Source of the DNA: Geminocystis sp. NIES-3709
Lineage (GTDB): Bacteria; Cyanobacteriota; Cyanobacteriia; Cyanobacteriales; Cyanobacteriaceae
Direction: 5' to 3'
Assembly (NCBI RefSeq): GCF_001548115.1
Contig: NZ_AP014821.1
Span: forward strand, 3,227,262-3,291,261
DNA length: 64,000 bases
Below the pieces are notes generated by a model. It was not told the origin of the DNA, ran no database searches, and worked only from the letters and a program-made list of their open reading frames with translations. A program made the position numbers and the translations under genes. Below, in pieces: positions 57,202 to 64,000 of this stretch; position 1 is the first letter of the stretch, and every line of letters starts with the position of its first letter.

Positions 57202-58479
57202 GTGACTAATAGACAGTTTTTTCAAAAAATAAGAATTTTAGATCCATTATCAAATATCGATCGAGTTGGTGATGTATTATTGGATAAAGGTATAATTACG
57301 GAAATCAGCGATCATGAGACATCACAAAAAGATGATATTCTAGGAAATCATGAGGAAATAGAGATTATTAACGGCAAGGGATTAATTTTAGCACCTGCCT
57401 TAGTGGATTTGTACAGTAGAAGTAGTGAGCCGGGATACGAGGAAAGAGAAACCTTAAAAAGTTTGATGGAAGCATCACAAGCTGGAGGTTTTAGTCGCTT
57501 GGGAATTTTGCCGAATACTAAGCCAGTGATCGATAATCCTAGTATTGTGGCATGGATAAAAGAAAAAACTGCTTTAAGTAAGACGAAGTTGTATATCTGG
57601 GGAGGATTAACTCAAAATTTAGAAGGAGTGACTATTGCAGAATTAGCAGATTTAGCCCAATCAGGAGTAATTGGTTTTACAGATAATTGTCCTCACAGTA
57701 ATTTACAGTTAGTGAGAAAGCTATTAGAATATGCTCAACCTTTTAATTTACCTGTGGCATTAGTACCAACAAATCTACAATTGCACGGAAATGGAGTTGT
57801 CAGAGAAAGTAGCACTTCTATTCGTCTTGGCTTAGTAGGTAATCCAGAAATTGCAGAAACAGTGGCTATTGCCTCTCTTTTAGAAATAGTTTATCTTACG
57901 AAAACGCCCATTCATTTAATGCGTATTTCCACTGCTAGGGGAGTGGAGTTAATTAAACGAGCCAAAGAGAATAATTTACCTGTTACTGCTAGTGTGAATT
58001 GGCATCATTTACTCTTAAATACGGAAATGACTGCTACTTATAACCCTAATCTCAGATTTGAACCACCGTTGGGTAGGGAAATCGATCGAATTGCTTTAAT
58101 ACAGGGTGTTAAGGATAATATCATAGATGCGATCGCTATTGACCATACTCCTTATACCTATGAAGAAAAAACCGTTGCTTTTGCCCAAGCACCAACCGGA
58201 GCAATAGGGTTAGAATTAGCTTTACCATTACTATGGCAAAATCTAGTGACAACGGGAGAATTATCAGCGTTGGAATTGTGGTGCAGTTTGAGTGTTAGTC
58301 CCTTACAATGTTTGAACCAAGAACCTATTAAGTTACAAGTTGGACAACCGGTGGAATTAACCTTATTTTCACCTCAACAGTCTTGGAAAGTAACCTCTTC
58401 TCAATTAAAATCTTTATCTTTTAATACCTATTGGTTAGATCAAGAAATAATGGGAAAAATAACAGCTTTAATACATTAA
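57202..58479 (+). CDS. pyrC: Dihydroorotase-like protein lacking metal-binding histidines
   Basis: A 425-residue protein of the dihydroorotase family with a GTG start. The alignment landmarks are clear: VDLYSRSSEPGYEERETLKS (normally D-x-H-x-H-L-R-E-P-G), LGILPNTKPVIDN, VNWHHLLL, and IAIDHTPYTYEEK with APTGAIGLE. The H-x-H metal motif is replaced by Y-S-R, and the later His of HxxHxST is Arg (HLMRIST). It therefore probably lacks the zinc site and may be an inactive partner of aspartate carbamoyltransferase, as known for pseudo-dihydroorotases. A catalytically active copy should exist elsewhere. Confidence 0.82.
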   Translation: MTNRQFFQKIRILDPLSNIDRVGDVLLDKGIITEISDHETSQKDDILGNHEEIEIINGKGLILAPALVDLYSRSSEPGYEERETLKSLMEASQAGGFSRLGILPNTKPVIDNPSIVAWIKEKTALSKTKLYIWGGLTQNLEGVTIAELADLAQSGVIGFTDNCPHSNLQLVRKLLEYAQPFNLPVALVPTNLQLHGNGVVRESSTSIRLGLVGNPEIAETVAIASLLEIVYLTKTPIHLMRISTARGVELIKRAKENNLPVTASVNWHHLLLNTEMTATYNPNLRFEPPLGREIDRIALIQGVKDNIIDAIAIDHTPYTYEEKTVAFAQAPTGAIGLELALPLLWQNLVTTGELSALELWCSLSVSPLQCLNQEPIKLQVGQPVELTLFSPQQSWKVTSSQLKSLSFNTYWLDQEIMGKITALIH

Positions 58480-58499
58480 CCTTCCCTTTGAGAAAGGTT
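58478..58499 (+). terminator. Weak hairpin after the dihydroorotase-like gene
   Basis: AACCTTCCCTTTGAGAAAGG followed by TTT forms a six-base stem AACCTT/AAGGTT. It begins at the stop codon, between convergent genes. The T tract is short. Confidence 0.45.
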
Positions 58500-58526
58500 T
58501 CATCAGTAAATCTAAATGTCAGCTTA

Positions 58527-59624
58527 TCATGCTAGGAGTAAACAAAAGCGAAAAGTTGTTCCTTGATTAAGGGTACTTTCTACTTCTATTTGCCCTCCTT
58601 GTAATTCCACTAATCTTTTAGTGATTGCCAAACCAATACCACTACCACCAGAATAACTACATCGAGATCGATCGGCACGCCAAAATCGTTCAAAAACATG
58701 AGGTAAATCTTCTGGAGAGATGCCAATTCCTGTATCAATGACTGATACCCAAAGATAAGGCGGTTTTACTTCTGTTTTTAGGGTTATAGTGCCAGTTTCT
58801 GTATAACGAATAGCGTTACCGATGAGGTTAACTAAAATTTGTTGGGTTCGATCGCGATCGGCGATGATTGATGGTAAGACAGAAGGAGAGTCAAGGGTTA
58901 AAATAGGGCCATCTTCTAAAAGTTGATCAGCAAATCTGATTACTAAAGATTCTAAAAGAGGGTACAAATCAAAAGATTTCAAATCAATAGAAATATAACC
59001 TGCCTCTGCTTGAGATAACTCTTGTAAATCTCTGGTTAAACGCTCTAATCTCCTTGTTTCTCCTACCAAATTTAAATATAATTCTGTTGTACCTTCTATA
59101 TTTCCTGCGGCTAACTCCTCTAAATATCCTCTCACCACAGTTAAAGGAGTACGCAATTCATGGGTTAAATCACTAACTAACTCTCGACGTCTTGTTTCAA
59201 CATCTTCCAAACTACTCGCCATGCGATTAAAACTAGCACTTAGTTGATTTAATTCTGGGATTTCGCTTTCGGGCATTCTTTCTAACCAATCTCCAGCGGC
59301 AAAAAGTTGGGTTATATCTTTCATCTTGTCAAGAGGTTGCATAATTCTCTGACTTAGATAAAAACTCAAAAATCCTGCAGTTCCACCACCTACAACTAAT
59401 GACCAAAACGAACTGTGATTCCATGCTGTTTCAAAGCCTTCTATTAAATAGGTTTTAGCCGATCGAACTGTCATAAAACCTTTTTTTTCCAATTGTTCTA
59501 ATCGTAATACAAAAAATTGAGGAGAAGAAAATTTCGCAATAAAAACAAAAGTACCTAATCCCACAATCATCACTGCCAAATGGGATAGAAATAGTATTGT
59601 ACCTAAACTTAATTTTTGACTCAC
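58527..59624 (-). CDS. Membrane sensor histidine kinase
   Basis: A 365-residue kinase. Two membrane helices (about residues 7-28 and 72-90) enclose a short periplasmic loop, then HAMP (about 90-145, MQPLDKMKDITQLF), HisKA with the phospho-accepting His in DLTHELRTPLTVVRGYLEEL (about His157), and HATPase_c with the N box ILVNLIGNAIRYT, G boxes DTGIGI and SGIGLAI. The size is typical for an orthodox kinase such as the BaeS/RppB type. No response regulator is adjacent, so the partner is elsewhere. It lies 66 bases downstream of the HAD phosphatase gene on the same strand. Confidence 0.9.
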   Translation of the reverse strand: MSQKLSLGTILFLSHLAVMIVGLGTFVFIAKFSSPQFFVLRLEQLEKKGFMTVRSAKTYLIEGFETAWNHSSFWSLVVGGGTAGFLSFYLSQRIMQPLDKMKDITQLFAAGDWLERMPESEIPELNQLSASFNRMASSLEDVETRRRELVSDLTHELRTPLTVVRGYLEELAAGNIEGTTELYLNLVGETRRLERLTRDLQELSQAEAGYISIDLKSFDLYPLLESLVIRFADQLLEDGPILTLDSPSVLPSIIADRDRTQQILVNLIGNAIRYTETGTITLKTEVKPPYLWVSVIDTGIGISPEDLPHVFERFWRADRSRCSYSGGSGIGLAITKRLVELQGGQIEVESTLNQGTTFRFCLLLA

Positions 59625-59690
59625 AAGAAAAAATTGATAGTGAATAGTGAATTTTCCTAATTTCTAAATCCTAAAACCCAATACTTAATT

Positions 59691-60506
59691 TCAAAATAAT
59701 CGATCGAGTATATCTGCAACACCATCATTTTCGACATCAAGGGTGACAGTCGAAGCAATTTTTTTTACTTCTGGAGGTGCATCACCCATAGCTACACTAA
59801 AACCAACATATTGTAACATAGTATAATCGTTAAAATTATCACCTATAGCCATTACTTCATCAGCACTCAATTTTAATATTTTTTCTGTTAGATATTGCAC
59901 TGCACTACCTTTATTAATTCCTGTTTGAGTTGCTTCTAAATAGATGGGATTTGATTGAGTTAAATAAACTTCTTCTTCATGATAAATGTTTTTTAACTCT
60001 GTTAGCATTTCTGAAATTAAATTCGAGTCAAGACTTGATGCTAAAATTTTTGTAGGTTTTTCTCCTAAAAGACTAGCTAAATCATCAACTAAATTAGCGG
60101 GAATACCTGATCGTTCTACATAATAATCAGTATTTTTAGTAATTTTTTCCACATATAAATTATCATTAAAATAAAGATGAATTTCTATGTCGTGATCTTT
60201 TTGTTTTGTCTTAAAATAAGAGAAAAGTTTTTGACTAATTTCTTTATTAACTGGAGTATGTAATAAAATTTCTGAATTTTCTGGATTTTGAATCCAAGCT
60301 CCGTTATAGGCAATAATAGGTAAATTTGCCCCAATTTCTCGATAAAATCTTAAGGCTGAACAATACATCCTACCTGTTGCCAATCCTACTTTAATACCCC
60401 TATTTTTTACTTTTTGAATAGCTTTTTTTACTCGATCGTTAACTTGATTTGATTTACCGGAAATTGTACCATCAATATCTAAAATTAAGACTTTAATATT
60501 GTTCAT
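59691..60506 (-). CDS. HAD-family (Cof-type) phosphatase
   Basis: A 271-residue hydrolase of the haloacid dehalogenase superfamily, subclass IIB. Motif I is LDIDGTISGKS with the catalytic aspartates, motif II is VGLATGRM, a lysine is in GINKGSAVQYL, and the metal-binding motif IV is AIGDNFNDYTML. The cap domain lies between about residues 85 and 190. I use the ATG at 60506 because GGAGG precedes it by five bases; an earlier in-frame ATG would add eight residues. The likely substrate is a sugar phosphate or similar small phosphate ester. It may be cotranscribed with the kinase gene. Confidence 0.87.
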   Translation of the reverse strand: MNNIKVLILDIDGTISGKSNQVNDRVKKAIQKVKNRGIKVGLATGRMYCSALRFYREIGANLPIIAYNGAWIQNPENSEILLHTPVNKEISQKLFSYFKTKQKDHDIEIHLYFNDNLYVEKITKNTDYYVERSGIPANLVDDLASLLGEKPTKILASSLDSNLISEMLTELKNIYHEEEVYLTQSNPIYLEATQTGINKGSAVQYLTEKILKLSADEVMAIGDNFNDYTMLQYVGFSVAMGDAPPEVKKIASTVTLDVENDGVADILDRLF

Positions 60507-60701
60507 AATATCCTCCATAAATATGTTCATAGCAATCTTAGATCATTTGTGGTATTTTATCTCGATTTCGATCGTTGTTTTAAAAGCGATTATTCTTTTT
60601 GAGGATGGAGATGCGATCGTTTCAAACTAGGAATTTTAGGCTCGAAAAATGCTATTTTATTAAGGTATTACTTTTTTGGTCAATGGTAGGAACATCAATT
60701 T

Positions 60702-61742
60702 ATGTTAGAAACTTCTCCTTCAACTGTAGATATTGTTGAGGCTTTATCTATTCCCCCCGATTTAGATTTTGATTTGCCTAATCCTGAAGATGAAGGTATG
60801 GCAGAGGAAGAGTTTTTACAAAAAGTTGATGATGTTTGGAAGGTATGCGATCGATTTGATTTACAGACAGACATTTGGCGTGGTAGAATCTTAAGAACCG
60901 TCAGGGATAGGGAAAAACACGGCGGTGAAGGTAGAGGTACAGGATTTTTAAATTGGTTAAAAAATAGAGAAATTACCAAAAGCCAAGCCTATGCTTTAAT
61001 TCAACTTGCTAATAGTGCTGATACTTTGTTAGAAGATGGTAATTTAGATCCCAATGCTATCAACAATTTTAGCAAGAGAGCGTTTGTAGAAACGGCGAAA
61101 GCTGATCCTGAAATTCAAAGATTAGTTAGTGAAGCGGCTCAGGGAGGCGATCGTATTACTCGAAGGGAAGTTAAGCAACTAACCGATGAATATACAGCGA
61201 TGAACTCGGACTTATTACCTGATATTATCAAAGAAAAAGCTGTGGATGGATCATTGCCTCCTCGCCACTTAGCACCCTTGGTTAAGGAATTGGAGAAGTT
61301 GCCCGAAGAACAAATTGAGGAAATTCGCAAGGAAGTAGAAGCTAATCCTGATGTTGATACGGTAAAACAAATGACTTCCACCGCTAAAAGTTTAGGAAAA
61401 TATTTAGATTCTGCAGGACAAGTAGAAACTTTAAGAGATTCAAGTGTAGATATAGAAGAAGCCTTAAGGGAAGCTCTAAGACTAGACTGTTTAAGTATTA
61501 CTGCTGATTTAGTAAAACAGGCAACTAATTTAGAGCAAAGTGTGGGTAAACTATATACCCTCTGGAAAAAATTAGGAAGTATTGCCGATCGACTTTATGT
61601 TGAAACAGGAGCTAGTACACCTAGTTTACGATCGCTTCTTAGTTGCTTAGAAAAACTTACAAGTGAAGTTGTTGAAGTTCGTTTGGATGACGGAGGAGAT
61701 AAAATCGTTAGATTAAGAATTATGAGTGACGAATTATCTTAG
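60702..61742 (+). CDS. Conserved hypothetical protein, helical, ParB/KorB-like region
   Basis: A 346-residue acidic, helical protein that I do not recognise. The region FLNWLKNREITKSQAYALIQ, followed by LANSADTLL, has the look of a helix-turn-helix or ParB-like linker, and GGDRITRREVKQLTDEY is similar in character. A glutamate- and lysine-rich middle (about residues 185-235) is probably coiled coil. The C-terminus has LRSLLSCLEKLTSEVVEV. There is no signal peptide or membrane segment. Codon use matches its neighbours. Its promoter faces the divergent HAD gene. The function is unknown; a DNA-associated role is only a guess. Confidence 0.65.
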   Translation: MLETSPSTVDIVEALSIPPDLDFDLPNPEDEGMAEEEFLQKVDDVWKVCDRFDLQTDIWRGRILRTVRDREKHGGEGRGTGFLNWLKNREITKSQAYALIQLANSADTLLEDGNLDPNAINNFSKRAFVETAKADPEIQRLVSEAAQGGDRITRREVKQLTDEYTAMNSDLLPDIIKEKAVDGSLPPRHLAPLVKELEKLPEEQIEEIRKEVEANPDVDTVKQMTSTAKSLGKYLDSAGQVETLRDSSVDIEEALREALRLDCLSITADLVKQATNLEQSVGKLYTLWKKLGSIADRLYVETGASTPSLRSLLSCLEKLTSEVVEVRLDDGGDKIVRLRIMSDELS

Positions 61743-61859
61743 AAGGTAAAGGGGTTCCTATCTCCTATATCTTGCCCTAATAGTGTCTCATTTATCATTT
61801 GATTAATCAGAAAAATGTCATAAATATAAATATTGTGTTAATTTTTCTTACCTACTTAA

Positions 61860-61970
61860 ATGATTGATCAACTTTGGTTATTCATTTGTTCAGGATTAGT
61901 ACTATTGATGCAAGGCGGTTTTATGTGTCTTGAATAAGGATTAACTCGATCGAAAAATAGTATTAATTTT
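61860..61970 (+). pseudogene. amt: Fossil 5' end of an ammonium transporter gene
   Basis: The frame from the ATG at 61860 reads MIDQLWLFICSGLVLLMQGG and FMCLE, then TAA, then GLTRSKNSIN. That is the first helix of an Amt/MEP/Rh ammonium transporter (family pattern LVFLMQAGFMCLESGLTRSKN), with the expected Ser codon changed to a stop. Homology ends after about 37 codons, and no further transporter sequence follows. The rest of the gap 61743-62048 contains no gene. Confidence 0.75.
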
Positions 61971-62048
61971 GAAAGTGGGTTCGATCGAAGAACTGTTTAT
62001 TATCGTACAAAATTATAGTAAAAAATAGTTTTTAATATTAATATAAAA

Positions 62049-62636
62049 CTAAGGGTTAACTTGTTTAACTGTCCATTCATTATGAATATTACGCTCATAA
62101 ATAGAGCGATTTTGAGGATTTCCTCTTAATTCTAAATGATCAACTTTATCAGGATTTAATAACAATAAACAAAAATTATCTATAGGTTTTTGACTATCAA
62201 TGTTAATATTTTTTATTGGAGTATTTTCTATTAATAATTCTTTCGGATTTGCCCAGTAAAATTGCTCTTTTCCCGTAATGCTTAACTTTTCCCATAATTT
62301 TTGACGTTCATCTAATAAAAATTCATCAGGATAATTTTTAATAATTAATTTTACAGTTCCACTAATTCTAAATTGTTCTCTAGTTTTAGCAAAATACCAA
62401 CAAATTTCTCCATAGGGATTATTCATTAAATGAGTAAATTTTTCACTGCGAATATCAGTAATAATTTCGATGTTATTACTATTAGCTAAAAATCCTCTAA
62501 ATACAACCATTCTATTTGTTGGATAACCTTCTTTTGTAACCGTTGCGAAGGAAAAATAACGACTAGAAATGTTCGATCGATTTTTATGTAATGCTTTTTG
62601 TAAGTAACTTCTCCAAGGTGCTAAAAAATCAGACAT
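62049..62636 (-). CDS. PPOX-type FMN flavoprotein (pyridoxamine phosphate oxidase-like)
   Basis: A 195-residue flavoprotein of the pyridoxamine 5'-phosphate oxidase-like family (Alr4036 type). Typical segments are the start APWRSYLQKALHKNR, RYFSFATVTKEGYPTNRMVV, the FMN-contacting DIRSEKFTHLMNNPYGEICW, YFAKTREQFRISG, and a C-terminal LNPDKVDHLELRG followed by RSIYER. The split-barrel fold would dimerise around two FMN. The catalytic substrate is uncertain; PLP synthesis is possible but unproven for this subfamily. Confidence 0.87.
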   Translation of the reverse strand: MSDFLAPWRSYLQKALHKNRSNISSRYFSFATVTKEGYPTNRMVVFRGFLANSNNIEIITDIRSEKFTHLMNNPYGEICWYFAKTREQFRISGTVKLIIKNYPDEFLLDERQKLWEKLSITGKEQFYWANPKELLIENTPIKNINIDSQKPIDNFCLLLLNPDKVDHLELRGNPQNRSIYERNIHNEWTVKQVNP

Positions 62637-62716
62637 ATGAAATATTAACGAAAATGGCAGTATTTAATACATTATTACTTATTACTTATTACTTATTACG
62701 TTGAAAAAATTAATCT

Positions 62717-63634
62717 TTAGATAATAACAGCACGATTCATTAAAGTATCGACAACAATTCCAGTACATAAAAGCATCATGTAAAGAATCGAATATTTAAA
62801 CATCGATTTAGCCAATTGTTTATCTTCTGGTTGTTGATATAATTGCCATGCCTTGATAATGAAACTAATACCTAAAATAAGGGCAAAAACCAGATAAATT
62901 AAACCTAAACTATGCAGGGGATAAATTAAAACAAAGCTAAAAACTACTGTAATTAATGTATAAATCCAAATTTGTTTAACTGTCTCCGATGCACCTTTGA
63001 CAACGGGTAACATAGGTACTCCCACTTCAGCATAATCATCAGAAATCATTAAGGCTAATGCCCAAAAATGAGGAGGAGTCCATAAAAATATTAAGGTAAA
63101 AATAGCCCAAGCACTCCAGCTTAAATCTCCTGTAACGGCAGCCCAACCGACAAGAGGCGGAATTGCCCCAGCGGCACCCCCAATAACAATATTTTGGCTA
63201 GTATGACGTTTAAGCCAATGGGTATAGATAAGCATATAAAATACTATACCGGCGATCGCTAATACAGCAGAAAGAAGATTTACCCAAATAGCTAGTAAGG
63301 AAAAGGACAAAACACCCAAAATAGCACCGAAAATAATAGCATGGTTAGATTGTACTTTGCCCGAAGGAATCGGACGGGTTCGAGTTCTTTTCATGTCATA
63401 ATCAATATCTTGATCATAAACACAGTTAAAAGTTTGAGCAGAAGCGGCGGCTAAAGTACCTCCTAAAAGGGTGACAATGAGTAAAAAAGGATCAATATTA
63501 CCATCAGAAGCCATAAACATCGATGCGGCGGTGGTAATTAAAAGTAAGGGAATAATGCGTGGTTTAGTTAGTTGATAATAGCTTTGGATTACTTGTCCAA
63601 TGTTTTCGTTGCGAGAAATACTTGATCCGATCAT
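62717..63634 (-). CDS. ctaB: Protoheme IX farnesyltransferase (heme O synthase)
   Basis: CtaB adds a farnesyl group to protoheme to make heme O for the respiratory terminal oxidase. The 305-residue UbiA-family prenyltransferase has nine hydrophobic helices and both Asp-rich motifs: NCVYDQDIDYDMKRTRTRPI near residue 70-90 and SDDYAEVGVPMLPVVKGA near 200. The second gene in line on this strand should be ctaA, which ends 143 bases upstream, so they form the usual ctaA-ctaB pair. Confidence 0.95.
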   Translation of the reverse strand: MIGSSISRNENIGQVIQSYYQLTKPRIIPLLLITTAASMFMASDGNIDPFLLIVTLLGGTLAAASAQTFNCVYDQDIDYDMKRTRTRPIPSGKVQSNHAIIFGAILGVLSFSLLAIWVNLLSAVLAIAGIVFYMLIYTHWLKRHTSQNIVIGGAAGAIPPLVGWAAVTGDLSWSAWAIFTLIFLWTPPHFWALALMISDDYAEVGVPMLPVVKGASETVKQIWIYTLITVVFSFVLIYPLHSLGLIYLVFALILGISFIIKAWQLYQQPEDKQLAKSMFKYSILYMMLLCTGIVVDTLMNRAVII

Positions 63635-63776
63635 GATATTAGTTATTAGTTGACAGTTAACAGTTAATTATTTTTACCTTCTGCTTATTATTAAAGGTTT
63701 ATCGGTAATGTTTCCTTGGTTGGGACATAAAAAAGGGTAAAATTAAGTCACCGTAAGAATTTATCTTTTTCCTCTG

Positions 63777-64000
63777 CTATATTTTGGCAAAAGAAGATGA
63801 GACGATCGCATCTTTACGAGCGTAAATAGTAAAAGCAATTAATATGCCAAAGAGTAAAGCTCCCATAGTATGATGAGCAACAGTTAAGGTTTCTACTTGT
63901 AAATGAAGGTAAAAAGTTGCTACACCGAGGGAAATTTGACCAATTAAAATTAAACTAACATATTTGGTTAGATTTCTGAGTTTATAAGTTAGAGCAGGAG
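63777..64000 (-). CDS. ctaA: Heme A synthase CtaA (COX15), 3' part only
   Basis: The last 73 codons of the heme A synthase gene, cut by the window edge. The visible part has two membrane helices with LILIGQISLGVATFYLHLQV and LTVAHHTMGALLFGILIAF, including the paired His of the C-terminal heme site, and a short polar tail ending SSFAKI. It oxidises heme O to heme A. It lies just upstream of ctaB on the same strand. Confidence 0.9.
   Translation of the reverse strand, partial: PALTYKLRNLTKYVSLILIGQISLGVATFYLHLQVETLTVAHHTMGALLFGILIAFTIYARKDAIVSSSFAKI

Noticed and set aside
60507-60530. Upstream ATG of the HAD phosphatase
   Set aside because: GGAGG lies between this ATG and the one at 60506, which marks the later ATG as the start.

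Overview
This window is from a low-GC cyanobacterium. It holds psbM, petG, cytM, the carboxysome shell gene ccmP, the phycoerythrobilin genes pebA and pebB with phycoerythrin-type linkers and lyases, DUF2605/DUF2973 proteins, a CIRCE-controlled groESL operon and many GCGATCGC-type (HIP1) octamers. The AT-rich composition and the ability to make phycoerythrin suggest a unicellular Geminocystis/Cyanobacterium-like lineage. That placement is inference; no marker gene in the window fixes the genus.

Layout. 0.1-8.3 kb: ordinary chromosomal genes (gloA, a DegT aminotransferase, an ABC-2 permease, hpnJ, DUF2605, DUF2973, deoC, tRNA-Lys, psiE-like), with a 261-bp MITE whose end supplies the hpnJ stop codon. 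8.3-18.0 kb: a one-direction cluster that joins an RsbW-like kinase, an NRPS-like adenylation-carrier-reductase enzyme, a Cache-domain hybrid histidine kinase, a CheY-like receiver and a receiver-SpoIIE phosphatase. The hybrid kinase is cut in two by an IS5-family (ISL2-type) element, and removing the element plus one 3-bp target copy restores one frame. 18.1-28.6 kb: groESL1, NlpC/P60, pentapeptide, ccmP, sfsA, a TPR protein, a dead IS1 copy and tkt. 29.1-42.7 kb: two large proteins without signal peptides. One is an aerolysin-like pore-forming domain fused to RTX repeats and DUF4114. The other is a 2388-residue multi-phosphatase (phytase-like, PhoX-like, 5'-nucleotidase-like) with a candidate Pho box. 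A membrane glycosyltransferase-like protein, psbM and a DUF3750 protein lie between them.

43.2-50.0 kb: a creatininase-family/nitrilase pair and a phycoerythrin assembly locus. cpeC, a second rod linker, cpeS and cpeT run leftward; pebA and pebB run rightward from the shared intergenic region. 50.0-53.6 kb: a nest of insertion sequences (IS630 with a 45-bp palindromic insert, a truncated IS630, a frameshifted IS701, an IS630 tail and an IS1 end). 53.7-64.0 kb: cytM, petG, glgA, small conserved proteins, a dihydroorotase-like protein that lacks its metal-binding histidines, a sensor kinase, a HAD phosphatase, a 346-residue unknown, a fossil ammonium-transporter start, a PPOX flavoprotein, ctaB and the 3' end of ctaA.

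The strongest candidate for an undescribed system is the 8.3-18.0 kb cluster. It looks like an enzyme that makes an amino-acid-derived aldehyde or alcohol, coupled to a small-molecule sensor kinase and to partner-switching output. The aerolysin-RTX-DUF4114 protein and the poly-phosphatase are the next most unusual. All domain calls come from reading motifs by eye; no database search was possible.
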